DNA of 34,906 bases, taken from the NCBI GenBank assembly GCA_902786815.1, contig CADADV010000022.1:1-34906 (forward strand), read 5' to 3'. Shown in pieces: positions 23,086 to 30,644 of this stretch; the stretch's first letter is position 1; every line of letters starts with the position of its first letter. This DNA comes from an uncultured Eubacteriales bacterium (GTDB taxonomy: Bacteria > Bacillota > Clostridia > Peptostreptococcales > Anaerovoracaceae). The notes under the pieces were generated by a model, which saw only the letters and a program-made list of their open reading frames with translations, was not told where the DNA came from and made no database searches. Position numbers and translations under genes: made by a program.

Positions 23086-23094
23086 TGGTATAAT
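23086..23094 (+). promoter_or_regulatory. Extended -10 promoter of the zinc-ribbon gene
   Basis: TGGTATAAT is a perfect extended -10 sequence 45 bases before the start. No clear -35 box is present. Confidence 0.6.
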
Positions 23095-23138
23095 TGTATT
23101 CACGGAATATATCAGAAAGCCGGAAAGGAACAGAACTT

Positions 23139-23792
23139 ATGATTTGTGAAAAATGTGGCGCCACACTGCCGGAGGATGCAACCTTCTGCGGCGAGTGCGG
23201 AGCGAAAGTCGTCAAGAAAAAGAAAAACCCTGCCGCCTTAGAGAAAGCAAAGGCACAAGCGAAGAGGTACAAGATTTCTTCAATCATACTGGCTTGCCTT
23301 TGCATTGTGCTGACCATTGGCTGGGCGGTCACATCCCAGAACCCCTACCGGAATATAGACAACTATGAGAAAGAAGCCGTTGAGGTCGATCGCGCCGGCA
23401 TAGAGCTGACGGGGACGTATGTCGTCGGCGAAGACAGTGAGCTTCCGGAAGGACGATATAACATTTATCCGGCGGAAGGCGAAAGCTACGTGGATGTCGA
23501 TATCTATGAGACGAAAGAGGACGCGAAGAAAAAGTTTACCGACGATTACAAGTCCCTCGCCATTGATCATATCTATTCAATGGTCAGAGGTTATAAGCTG
23601 AAAGCGGGACAGATCGTTGTCATCGATTACGGCAGCGCTTTCTTCGAGCTTGTTGCAGAAGAACCGGTGGAGACAGAAGAACCGACGGAAACAGAAAGCA
23701 CCGAAGCCACTGACGTCACCGACGCATCAGCGGCAGAACCCACCGAATCCCCGGAAACTCCGGAAACAGATAGCACCGAAGCAAACGATTAA
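23139..23792 (+). CDS. Zinc-ribbon membrane protein with exposed Glu/Thr-rich tail
   Basis: This 217-residue protein begins with a zinc ribbon using Cys3, Cys6, Cys17 and Cys20 (MICEKCGATLPEDATFCGEC). A basic stretch follows, then one membrane span (SSIILACLCIVLTIGWAV, about 48-65). The outer part contains a small beta-rich domain (GTYVVGEDSELPEGRYNIYP), and the C-terminal 45 residues are Glu/Thr/Pro repeats, probably disordered. This domain order resembles Firmicutes zinc-ribbon membrane proteins of unknown function. The gene is co-directional with the XpaC-like gene (15-base gap), suggesting a shared function. Confidence 0.8.
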   Translation: MICEKCGATLPEDATFCGECGAKVVKKKKNPAALEKAKAQAKRYKISSIILACLCIVLTIGWAVTSQNPYRNIDNYEKEAVEVDRAGIELTGTYVVGEDSELPEGRYNIYPAEGESYVDVDIYETKEDAKKKFTDDYKSLAIDHIYSMVRGYKLKAGQIVVIDYGSAFFELVAEEPVETEEPTETESTEATDVTDASAAEPTESPETPETDSTEAND

Positions 23793-23807
23793 AAAGGAAC
23801 AACGACT

Positions 23808-24572
23808 ATGAGTAACAAAGATACGAAACCACTCGGAAAAGGTAAAACAGCACTGATCATCATCCTGCTGTTTTTCGGTCTTTGCTGGCTGATGGGAAGT
23901 CATGCTGTGCTTTCGATCATCTTTTATCTTGCCGCTTTCTATTTCATTTTCGGTAAAGGTTTCGAAGGTAAGTCAACGAAGCGCAAGCCGGCAGCAGAAC
24001 CGCCGGAAGCAAAATACGATCCGGCGGAGCACGGTGCTCCCATGGAATGCCCCTTCTGCGGCAAGGAAGTTCCATCCGATGTCAATTTCTGCTTCTACTG
24101 CGGCAAGCCGCTGGAATCCTTCAAGCGGATCGACGCTGCACGTAAAATGTGGCTCTATCAGCTCGACGAGGCTTTGGACAACATCAAAAACGGCACGGGC
24201 ACAAAAGCCAGCCTGAACAGCGCGGCAAAGATCCGGGATCTGACAGACAAGATCCTCACCAAATACGCGAAGGATCCGGAAGACCGTGACGACTACGATC
24301 GCTTCATTGAATACTATCTTCCGAAGACTGCCGCAGCCGTTGAACAGTACGGTGTTCTCTGCACACTGGAAGACCTTGACGCTGAACAGACAAACGCAAA
24401 AAAACAGCTGGCTGAATCCATCGATCTTCTGGATGACGCATTTACCAACATCTACAACAGGATCTCCACAGAAGGTCTGTTCGATATTTCAACTGATATC
24501 ACTGCCCTCGAGAACATACTGAAACTCGAAGGGCTGGCCGAATCCGACTTCAAGCTGCAGGCCCGGCCATAA
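23808..24572 (+). CDS. XpaC-like membrane zinc-ribbon protein
   Basis: This 254-residue protein has two N-terminal membrane spans (about 14-30 and 32-48), then a zinc ribbon using Cys81, Cys84, Cys95 and Cys98 (CPFCGKEVPSDVNFCFYC), then a helical domain. The helical part (residues 110-245) with LTDKILTKYAKDPEDRDDYD and FIEYYLPKTAAAVEQY matches the XpaC family, named for 5-bromo-4-chloroindolyl phosphate hydrolysis in Bacillus and usually neighbouring TelA-type tellurite/toxic-anion genes. No TelA gene is seen here. The start has AAAGGAAC upstream. Confidence 0.85.
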   Translation: MSNKDTKPLGKGKTALIIILLFFGLCWLMGSHAVLSIIFYLAAFYFIFGKGFEGKSTKRKPAAEPPEAKYDPAEHGAPMECPFCGKEVPSDVNFCFYCGKPLESFKRIDAARKMWLYQLDEALDNIKNGTGTKASLNSAAKIRDLTDKILTKYAKDPEDRDDYDRFIEYYLPKTAAAVEQYGVLCTLEDLDAEQTNAKKQLAESIDLLDDAFTNIYNRISTEGLFDISTDITALENILKLEGLAESDFKLQARP

Positions 24573-24616
24573 AGCAGAAGACGAAAACAGAAGGTAAAAA
24601 CAGAAGGTGAAGACTT

Positions 24617-25465
24617 ATGAACTATGAAGAACTCCAAACCGAGGATCTCCAAAAGCAAATCGAAAAGCTGGCCCTTGCGGCCGGCGGGATGATACTGGAC
24701 GCGCAGGATACTGCCCTCCGCGATGTGAGTGTTACAACCAAAACCGGACGGCGGGACTTTGTCACGTCCATGGATCTGGCGATCCAGCAGATGCTCATGA
24801 CCGAGCTGATGAAGATCGTTCCCGGATGCCGCTTCCTGGTGGAAGAAAGCATCCCTTCCCTTTCTGATGTTATCATTTCCGATGGCGATCTGACGACAGG
24901 CGACGCAGCGGATCCTGGTCTGCGCGACGTCTGCTTCATCATCGACCCCATCGACGGGACGGCCAATTTCGTCCATGGCAACCGCCATTCCTGCACCTCC
25001 ATCGCCATGACAGTGGATGGAGAGGCGCAGATCGGCGTCGTCTACGACCCCTACCGGGACGAACTTTTCAGCGCGCGCAAAGGCTCCGGAAGTTATCTGA
25101 ACGGCAAGCTCCTTCCAGCCTTTGACGCATCCATCGAAAACGAAATCACCGTATTCGGGACAGCTCCCTACGACGATTCCACAAACGGCCCGACATTCCA
25201 GCTCGCCCAAAAGCTTTACGAGCTGTCGGCCGATGTGCGGCGCACAGGCTCAGCCACCCTGGACTGCTGCTGGACCGCATGCGGCAGGTTCGGACTGTAT
25301 GCGGAACTGAGCCTTTCCGCCTGGGACTTCGCTGCCGGCAAACTCATCGCCGAAGAGACCGGCTGCGTTGTCATGAACATCGACGGCAGCCCCCTTTCTT
25401 ACAAAGGCAAACCAACCATTCTCTGCGGGCGGCCGACAGCCGTCGATCAGTTCCGTCAAGGCTGA
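24617..25465 (+). CDS. Inositol-monophosphatase-family phosphatase
   Basis: This 282-residue enzyme is a lithium-sensitive-type, Mg2+-dependent phosphatase. The metal-binding motifs are FLVEES (Glu76, Glu77), IDPIDGTANFVH (Asp110, Asp113) and AWDFAAGKLIAEETG near the C-terminus. Substrates in the family include inositol monophosphate, PAP and fructose-1,6-bisphosphate. The context does not decide between them. The start is preceded by a GAAGGTGAAGAC sequence. A GAAAACAGAAGGT direct repeat lies just upstream (about 24584-24608). A terminator follows at 25529. Confidence 0.92.
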   Translation: MNYEELQTEDLQKQIEKLALAAGGMILDAQDTALRDVSVTTKTGRRDFVTSMDLAIQQMLMTELMKIVPGCRFLVEESIPSLSDVIISDGDLTTGDAADPGLRDVCFIIDPIDGTANFVHGNRHSCTSIAMTVDGEAQIGVVYDPYRDELFSARKGSGSYLNGKLLPAFDASIENEITVFGTAPYDDSTNGPTFQLAQKLYELSADVRRTGSATLDCCWTACGRFGLYAELSLSAWDFAAGKLIAEETGCVVMNIDGSPLSYKGKPTILCGRPTAVDQFRQG

Positions 25466-25528
25466 TTGCACGTTCTGCTCGAACATACCACGTGATATCC
25501 CATACGTCGCACACATGGCTCATCACAC

Positions 25529-25564
25529 AGCATACCGCACAGCAATTACGCGGTATGCTTTTTT
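25529..25564 (+). terminator. Terminator after the phosphatase gene
   Basis: The 9-bp stem GCATACCGC/GCGGTATGC is followed by TTTTTT. The region from 25565 to 25707 then holds the leader of the CoA-transferase gene; no clear promoter was found. Confidence 0.88.
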
Positions 25565-25707
25565 GCATGCAGTAATATGCTTTTGCGCATTTATTATCTG
25601 AATAAAGTGATAAATCGTCTTCCCTATTCCTATATCATGTTCTAAAATGAATACATCAGATGATTCATAGAATCCAAACGCAGGAAACAAGAACAGGAGG
25701 AACGACC

Positions 25708-27057
25708 ATGTCAGATAAAATCCCGAGCCCCATGAACTGGAGAGAGGACTACGAAAAGAAATTAACCACTGCTGAAGAAGCCGTGAAACTGATCAAATCA
25801 CATGATCACGTCATCTTCGGTCACTGCATCTGCGAACCGGAAGGCCTGATCGATGCCATGGTCGCAAACCATGACGCGTACCGCGGCGTGCACATCACGC
25901 ACATGGTCTCCCTCGGCAAGGGCGAATACACCAACCCGGAATACAAGGACAACTTCACATTTGACGGCATCTTCTTCGGAGCCGGCACCAGAAACAGCAT
26001 CGCCCACGGCAACGGCGACGTCATCCCGGTCTACTTCTCAGAGCTACCGATCTGGATGCGGCGCGGCATCCTGAACTTCGACGTCTGCCTGGTCATGGTT
26101 TCCCCGCCGGATCAGTGGGGTTACTGCAACCTGGGCGTTGAGTCAGGCTACACTTTCCAGGCCATGCGCTCCGCAAAGACCGTCATTGCGCAGGTCAACA
26201 GCAATATGCCGTTCGCTTACGGCGATACACACATCCATGTCAGCCAGCTGGACGCCATCGTGGAGATGGACATGCCGCTGATGGAATCCCAGCCCGCGAA
26301 AGTCGGCGATGTGGAAATGGCCATCGGCGAATACTGCGCGTCCCTCATTGAAGACGGCTCCACACTGCAGCTTGGTATCGGCGCCATTCCTGACGCGGTA
26401 CTGGCTTCCCTGAAAAACCACAAGCATCTGGGCATCCACTCTGAGATGATCGCAGACGGCGTGCTGGATCTGGTCGAAGCAGGCGTCATCGACTGCTCCG
26501 AAAAGTCTTTGCACCGCGGCCAGATCGTCGTCACATTCCTGATGGGCACCAAGCGTCTGTATGATTTTGCGGACCGCAATCCGATGCTCATGCTGCGTCC
26601 TGTAGATTATGTCAACGACCCGACCGTCATCGCGAAGAACAACAAGATGGTTTCTATCAACTCCGCTTTGCAGGTCGACTTCATGGGTCAGGTCGTCGCC
26701 GCTTCCATCGGGACCAAACAGTTCTCCGGCGTAGGCGGACAGGTGGACTTCGTCCGCGGCGCATCAAGAGCTGAAGACGGCAAAGGCATCTCCATCATCG
26801 CGATGCCATCCATCGTAACCAAAAAAGACGGCACGATCATTTCCAAGATCGTCCCGACGATCGACCAGGGAGCCGCCGTCACCACGAACCGTTATGACGT
26901 CGACTACATCATCACAGAATACGGAATCGCCCACATGAAAGGCAAGACCTTAAGAGAGCGTGCCCGCGCCCTCATCGGCATCGCCCACCCGTCTGTCGTC
27001 GACGACCTCTCCAAGGCGTTCGAAGAGAGATTCAACACACCGTACGTGGACGAATAA
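25708..27057 (+). CDS. Acetyl-CoA hydrolase/butyryl- or 4-hydroxybutyrate CoA-transferase
   Basis: This 449-residue CoA-transferase of the acetyl-CoA hydrolase/transferase family would move CoA between acetate and an acyl group, a terminal step of butyrate or amino acid fermentation. The catalytic Glu lies in GIHSEMIADGV (Glu246). The motif GGQVDFVRGA and the C-terminal EYGIAHMKGKTLRERARALI are typical of But/4HbCT-type enzymes. ATG at 25708 has AGGAGG at 7-base spacing; an in-frame ATG at 25660 is less likely. No other fermentation genes are nearby, so the acyl substrate remains open. A MITE-like element follows its stop by 23 bases. Confidence 0.92.
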   Translation: MSDKIPSPMNWREDYEKKLTTAEEAVKLIKSHDHVIFGHCICEPEGLIDAMVANHDAYRGVHITHMVSLGKGEYTNPEYKDNFTFDGIFFGAGTRNSIAHGNGDVIPVYFSELPIWMRRGILNFDVCLVMVSPPDQWGYCNLGVESGYTFQAMRSAKTVIAQVNSNMPFAYGDTHIHVSQLDAIVEMDMPLMESQPAKVGDVEMAIGEYCASLIEDGSTLQLGIGAIPDAVLASLKNHKHLGIHSEMIADGVLDLVEAGVIDCSEKSLHRGQIVVTFLMGTKRLYDFADRNPMLMLRPVDYVNDPTVIAKNNKMVSINSALQVDFMGQVVAASIGTKQFSGVGGQVDFVRGASRAEDGKGISIIAMPSIVTKKDGTIISKIVPTIDQGAAVTTNRYDVDYIITEYGIAHMKGKTLRERARALIGIAHPSVVDDLSKAFEERFNTPYVDE

Positions 27058-27177
27058 GCAAAACGGCTCTCAATGGCGCTCGAACTTCGGATTGTCGTAG
27101 ATATTCCTCTGAAAACAGACAAAAACTACGACTATCTACTACTACCCACTGCTGACGAGCGTTTTCATGAAGCATTA

Positions 27178-27210
27178 ACGACCTGTGCAAGTGCACAGGT
27201 CGTAGTTTTT
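27178..27210 (+). terminator. Terminator within the MITE (CoA-transferase side)
   Basis: An 11-bp perfect stem, ACGACCTGTGC/GCACAGGTCGT with loop AAGT, is followed by AGTTTTTG. Confidence 0.75.
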
Positions 27211-27274
27211 GTTACAGATCGACCATGAAACTACTATCTGCCCTTCCCGAGAGACTCTGATTTCTTATGCAAAA

Positions 27275-27320
27275 TCAAAAAGTCGTAGTTATGATTCCCT
27301 TTTGGTGTCATAACTACGAC
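27275..27320 (-). terminator. Terminator within the MITE (lipoprotein side)
   Basis: On the minus strand a perfect 13-bp stem GTCGTAGTTATGA/TCATAACTACGAC spans a 13-base loop and is followed by TTTTTG. It lies 20 bases past the lipoprotein stop. Confidence 0.8.
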
Positions 27321-27339
27321 AATCCGAAGTTCGCGCTTG

Positions 27340-28200
27340 TTATTTCTTCGTCTGATCCATCAGATCCGTGAAGAACACGGTGTAATCGAAGCTGTCATCC
27401 CCTTCTTCCACGTGCCATTCCGGATGGAACTGTACACCGACGACATAGGAGCAGTCAGTCCGCTCCAGGCCTTCGATCATTCCGTCCTCTGAAGTCGCCG
27501 TGACTTTGAGGTTATCGCCCACTTCTTTGATGCCCTGGTGGTGCCAGGAATTTGCGTTCAGGACAGCATCTCCGACGATCCTTCCAAGCTGGGAGTCTTT
27601 CTCGATCGTCAGTTCATGGTAGGTGAAGTCTTCCTCAGCAGGGTCTCTGTGCTTGATCTTATCCTGTGTATCCTTGTACTGGTCTGAGGTCGGGATATCC
27701 TGTATGAGGGAGCCGCCGCTCACAACATTCAGCAGCTGCATGCCTCTGCAGGTGCAGAGCACCGGCATGTCTTCATCGATGGCCTCCTGCAGCATCGCCA
27801 TATCGGAAACATCACGGTCCTTGTTCACCTCTTCCAGATTCGGATCCGGCTCCTCGCCATAGTACGACGGGTCGATGTCTTCACCGCCGGTCATAACCAG
27901 ACAGTCCACCTTCGCCAGCTCTGCCTTTGCACCTTCCTGATCTTTCACAAGATCCAGGAGCACCGGTTCACCGCCGGCTTTCTCTACGGTATGGATATAC
28001 GCCAACAGGTCCTCGCCGTGCTCTTCCTGGTTGATGTCCTCCTGCCAGGAAATGCCCACCGCGACCTTTGCCGCAGCATCTGTAGCTTCCGTGTCTTCTG
28101 TGGCTGCTTCATCGCTGCTTCCCCCGCACGCCGTGAACGACATGGCCATTGCGAGAATCAGCGAAACGATGACAGCCAGCCAAAGTTTATGTTCTCTCAT
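27340..28200 (-). CDS. Lipoprotein gamma-glutamyl-GABA hydrolase-like amidotransferase (peptidase C26)
   Basis: This 286-residue protein has a lipoprotein signal: a hydrophobic N-terminus and lipobox SFTAC with Cys25, followed by an acidic Gly/Ser-rich linker. The rest is a class I glutamine-amidotransferase-like domain close to PuuD. LVMTGGEDIDPSYYGEEPDP, the nucleophile Cys151 in VLCTCRGMQLLNV and the His259-Pro-Glu261 segment in VGVQFHPEW complete the triad. PuuD enzymes are normally cytosolic and hydrolyse gamma-glutamyl-GABA. An exported, membrane-anchored form suggests action on extracellular gamma-glutamyl compounds or peptidoglycan peptides (inference). It follows the FeoA-like gene by 50 bases and shares the riboswitch-controlled transcript. 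Confidence 0.9.
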   Translation of the reverse strand: MREHKLWLAVIVSLILAMAMSFTACGGSSDEAATEDTEATDAAAKVAVGISWQEDINQEEHGEDLLAYIHTVEKAGGEPVLLDLVKDQEGAKAELAKVDCLVMTGGEDIDPSYYGEEPDPNLEEVNKDRDVSDMAMLQEAIDEDMPVLCTCRGMQLLNVVSGGSLIQDIPTSDQYKDTQDKIKHRDPAEEDFTYHELTIEKDSQLGRIVGDAVLNANSWHHQGIKEVGDNLKVTATSEDGMIEGLERTDCSYVVGVQFHPEWHVEEGDDSFDYTVFFTDLMDQTKK

Positions 28201-28250
28201 CGCATTCTCCTTTACTATTTACGCAGCAACGGTCAACTTGATTATACTGC

Positions 28251-28463
28251 TTACACCGTGACCCCGGCAACTGCCTCTGCGCTAACAGAGAACAGCCCGG
28301 CTTCCGATCTGAGCAGGATGCTTCCCAGACGGCTGTTGCTGATGCCTGTGATCTCCTCACCGACTTCGATCCGGATTTCCTTCAGAAGTCTGACGAGTTC
28401 CGGTTCTGTGAAGATCCATTTGACCGTGTACCTTCCTGCCTTTGCATTGGATAATTTCTGCAT
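28251..28463 (-). CDS. FeoA-domain protein
   Basis: This 70-residue protein resembles FeoA, the small SH3-like partner of the ferrous iron transporter FeoB. The features are MQKLSNAKAGRYTVKWIF, LLKEIRIEVGEEITGISNS and a closing AGLFSVSAEAVAGVTV, matching the FeoA pattern of LxxL...GIxxG...hydrophobic strand. No feoB is in the window. AGGAG precedes the start at 7-base spacing. The gene is first behind the riboswitch-like leader. A stand-alone FeoA could be a regulator or a sensor for another transporter, but this is inference. Confidence 0.7.
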   Translation of the reverse strand: MQKLSNAKAGRYTVKWIFTEPELVRLLKEIRIEVGEEITGISNSRLGSILLRSEAGLFSVSAEAVAGVTV

Positions 28464-28511
28464 AGTAGTCTCCTTTCTGTTTCCGCGCTGCGCGCTTCGG
28501 GGATCCGCTAA

Positions 28512-28621
28512 TTAGAAAAGCACATGAAGCGTGGTCTCACTGTCCCGCTCATGTGCTTCCAATACGCTCATTTGCTGCCGCGTACGGCCCGGCTCCTGTC
28601 GGCCTGATCAGATTTGAGTCT
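28512..28621 (-). ncRNA. NiCo (czcD-type) riboswitch-like leader
   Basis: Read on the minus strand, the leader contains CTGATCAGGC, then GGAGCCGGGCCGTACG with a GCCG-TACG-CGGC hairpin, CAGCA, and GCGGGACAGTGAG. These match, in order, the CTGAGCAGGC, GCAGCCGGGCTGC, GCGGCAACA and GTGGGACAG elements that I recall from the NiCo riboswitch aptamer. A 10-bp hairpin, AAGCACATGA/TCATGTGCTT (28518-28558), followed by TTCT overlaps the GGGACAG segment, forming an expression platform terminator. The P2 arm appears unusually short. Family members respond to Co2+/Ni2+ and have been reported to respond to Fe2+. The match is by eye only. Confidence 0.65.
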
Positions 28622-28644
28622 GCTTATGACTTTCTGTTTCGTAA

Positions 28645-28674
28645 ACTATACAATCCTGATGGGATGTTAGTCAA
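28645..28674 (-). promoter_or_regulatory. Promoter of riboswitch-feoA transcript
   Basis: The minus strand has TTGACT (28669-28674), an 18-base spacer and TATAGT (28645-28650), giving a leader of about 175 bases before the FeoA-like start, long enough for the riboswitch. Confidence 0.75.
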
Positions 28675-28734
28675 TCGCAACTTTTGCCGGCTGCAATGCA
28701 AAAGCATCACGCACTTTATTGTTCTTCTTTATTC

Positions 28735-28743
28735 TGCTATAAT
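28735..28743 (+). promoter_or_regulatory. Extended -10 promoter of the small membrane-protein gene
   Basis: TGCTATAAT is a perfect extended -10 motif 27 bases before the ATG at 28770. Confidence 0.65.
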
Positions 28744-28769
28744 CGTTTCAGACGAAAGGAACATAGCAT

Positions 28770-28946
28770 ATGAAAAATCGGTTTATCAATTTCTTTACTT
28801 TTGTTGTCGCCCTCGGGTTCCTGTTTTTTGTGGCCCTGATGCTCTTTGGCTACGTTGACGTGGAGCACAAAGGCAGAGTCTTCCTGCTCGTCGCAATGGC
28901 ATTTGCCGTCATCTACCTGAACATGCGCAGACAGGGGAAAAAATAG
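28770..28946 (+). CDS. 58-residue two-span membrane protein
   Basis: The ATG at 28770 has AAAGGA upstream at 9-base spacing and an extended -10 promoter, and the frame ends in TAG at 28944-28946. The protein starts MKNRFINFFTFVVALGFLFF. It has two hydrophobic spans (about 8-25 and 35-50) joined by a polar loop GYVDVEHKGR, and a basic C-terminus. I do not recognise a family. It is transcribed towards the APC permease gene at 28972, which is on the opposite strand. Confidence 0.75.
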   Translation: MKNRFINFFTFVVALGFLFFVALMLFGYVDVEHKGRVFLLVAMAFAVIYLNMRRQGKK

Positions 28947-28971
28947 GTCCCGGCTATTCGTCTGATTTCTG

Positions 28972-30609
28972 TTATTCGTCCACCTTCCGTCCGGCAAGCC
29001 ACACAATCAAACCGACTGCCAGGCACACGATCCCGATCACAAGAATCACCGTAAGCATCCCGTCAAAGCTGGCGAAGATGCCGCTTTCGTATTCCTCCAG
29101 ATAATACTCCGGACCCCAGTCTCCCTCATACCAATCCAGGAAGAACCGCGCAAAAACAGCAAACACGCCGATGCCCGCGTACAGGAGTCCGATCTTTTTC
29201 ACGTCCCCAAACCCCAAATGGGTGCGAGGGTTGATCGGATAAGCGTCCGGCTCGTCGATGGTGGAGCCTTTGTATTTCCATTTTGCGATCACATAGAGGA
29301 TCGGCACAGCCAGGATCCATATCATGCCGCCCATGAAATAATCGGTTCCGTTGACCAGCGTCGACAGGACGCAGATCGCCAGGATGGCCACGCCGAACAA
29401 GGTGTGGATCGCTGTTCCGCCAGGGATTGTGAAGTGGAACTCTTCCTTCGGAAGCCTCCTCTTCAGGATCATGCAGGCGATGACGGTCAGGGACGTGACC
29501 ATGATCATAAAGAACACATCCACCACGACCAGGAATGTGAAATCAAATGGGACCAGCAGCATGGTAGCGACCGCCACCACGATCAGCCCCACATAAGGTA
29601 CGCCCCGCTTCTTCGTCAGGTTGGCGACGAACTTCGGTCCGAAGTGTTCGTCTGCCAGCATGAGCATGCACCGGGAGCCCGTGGTGATGCAGACATTGAA
29701 GATCGACGCCTGCCCGATGATCGCCACGATCATAAACAGCACACCCGCGACAGGTCCCGCGAACTGTGTCAGGACTGCGGAGTACCCTACCCCATCCGGT
29801 TCTGTCGTCCAGTCAGCCCACTCGCCAACAGAACACAGTCCCGCCATGGTCGGCAGGATGTAGGTCATCGCAATCAGAGGCACCACGATCATCATCGCCT
29901 TCGGGATGATCTTTTGGGCGTTCTTGACTTCCCCTGCTATGATCGACAGTTCATCAAATCCGGAATACATCCAGATCCCTATGGCCAGCCCCGCGCCGAT
30001 GTGCCCGAAAGCCGTGTCATACTCGTCCGAAAAGAACGGCGTGACCGGGCTCTGGTTCCAGTTCATAAATCCTACGACCGTCACTACTGCAAAAGCAACC
30101 ACGATGATGATGGAAAGCACGGTGCTCACAATGCTGACATCCCGGACACCCAGGATGTTGATGATGAAGAAAATCAGGATCATGATCACCTTCAGGGCCA
30201 TGCTCTGGAAATCCGTCAGGGGCACGATCTTGCCCAGATACCCGATGGCCAGCACCACGTAGACCGTATTGCAGACCAGCGACCACAGCACGTTGCAGAA
30301 AACCATGATGGCAAACCAAAACTCGCCCAGTGCCTCCTTGACCCACATGAGATTGCCGCCTTCCACCGGCCTGGCGGAGCCCATCTCCGCACAGATCAGC
30401 GCATAAGGCAAAGCCCACACCACCGGCAGGACCAGCAGCATGACAATGGTCAGCCCAGGTCCGCACTCGGGGATCATCTCCTCGATACCGAAGGCACCCG
30501 CGCAGCAGATAGCGTAGAACATGGCGACGACCGAAAGGACGCCGACGTTAGAAACGACGACATCTTTCGCGCCATGCCGCTTTTGTAGAGTTGTTCCTGC
30601 TTCAGACAT
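28972..30609 (-). CDS. APC-superfamily amino acid permease
   Basis: This 545-residue permease has 12 or more membrane segments. GIEEMIPECGPGLTIVMLLV and EMGSARPVEGGNLMWVKEAL are the TM1-TM3 APC signature; YSGFDELSIIAGEVKNAQKI is the TM6-7 loop. The length and the long C-terminal extension suggest an amino acid transporter of the polyamine/basic amino acid type. ATG at 30607-30609 has only a GGGGGCTGC site. A GCTCCTG hairpin lies directly upstream (30622-30644), which may sequester the GGAG (inference). It is separated by 35 bases from the MscS gene, so the pair is probably one transcript. Confidence 0.9.
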   Translation of the reverse strand: MSEAGTTLQKRHGAKDVVVSNVGVLSVVAMFYAICCAGAFGIEEMIPECGPGLTIVMLLVLPVVWALPYALICAEMGSARPVEGGNLMWVKEALGEFWFAIMVFCNVLWSLVCNTVYVVLAIGYLGKIVPLTDFQSMALKVIMILIFFIINILGVRDVSIVSTVLSIIIVVAFAVVTVVGFMNWNQSPVTPFFSDEYDTAFGHIGAGLAIGIWMYSGFDELSIIAGEVKNAQKIIPKAMMIVVPLIAMTYILPTMAGLCSVGEWADWTTEPDGVGYSAVLTQFAGPVAGVLFMIVAIIGQASIFNVCITTGSRCMLMLADEHFGPKFVANLTKKRGVPYVGLIVVAVATMLLVPFDFTFLVVVDVFFMIMVTSLTVIACMILKRRLPKEEFHFTIPGGTAIHTLFGVAILAICVLSTLVNGTDYFMGGMIWILAVPILYVIAKWKYKGSTIDEPDAYPINPRTHLGFGDVKKIGLLYAGIGVFAVFARFFLDWYEGDWGPEYYLEEYESGIFASFDGMLTVILVIGIVCLAVGLIVWLAGRKVDE

Positions 30610-30644
30610 TGTGCAGCCCCCGCTCCTGCTTTTGCATCAGGAGC

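Larger units (their letters stand above)
27081..27333. mobile_element. MITE-like element, 253 bp, 20-bp TIRs, CGCT target duplication
   Basis: A 20-bp perfect inverted repeat bounds the element: CGAACTTCGGATTGTCGTAG at 27081-27100, and its reverse complement at 27314-27333. It is flanked on both sides by CGCT (27077-27080 and 27334-27337), consistent with a 4-bp target-site duplication. There is no ORF of useful size. Internal copies of GTCGTAGTT lie in both orientations (27124-27132, 27199-27207, 27282-27290, 27312-27320), forming nested hairpins. The element ends three bases before the stop codon of the lipoprotein gene, and its right end supplies that gene's terminator. Confidence 0.75.

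Noticed and set aside
29218-30588. A 456-codon plus-strand ORF, His/Asp/Arg-rich.
   Set aside because: It lies wholly antisense to the APC permease, whose membrane-protein codons produce this composition; there is no ribosome site or recognised motif.
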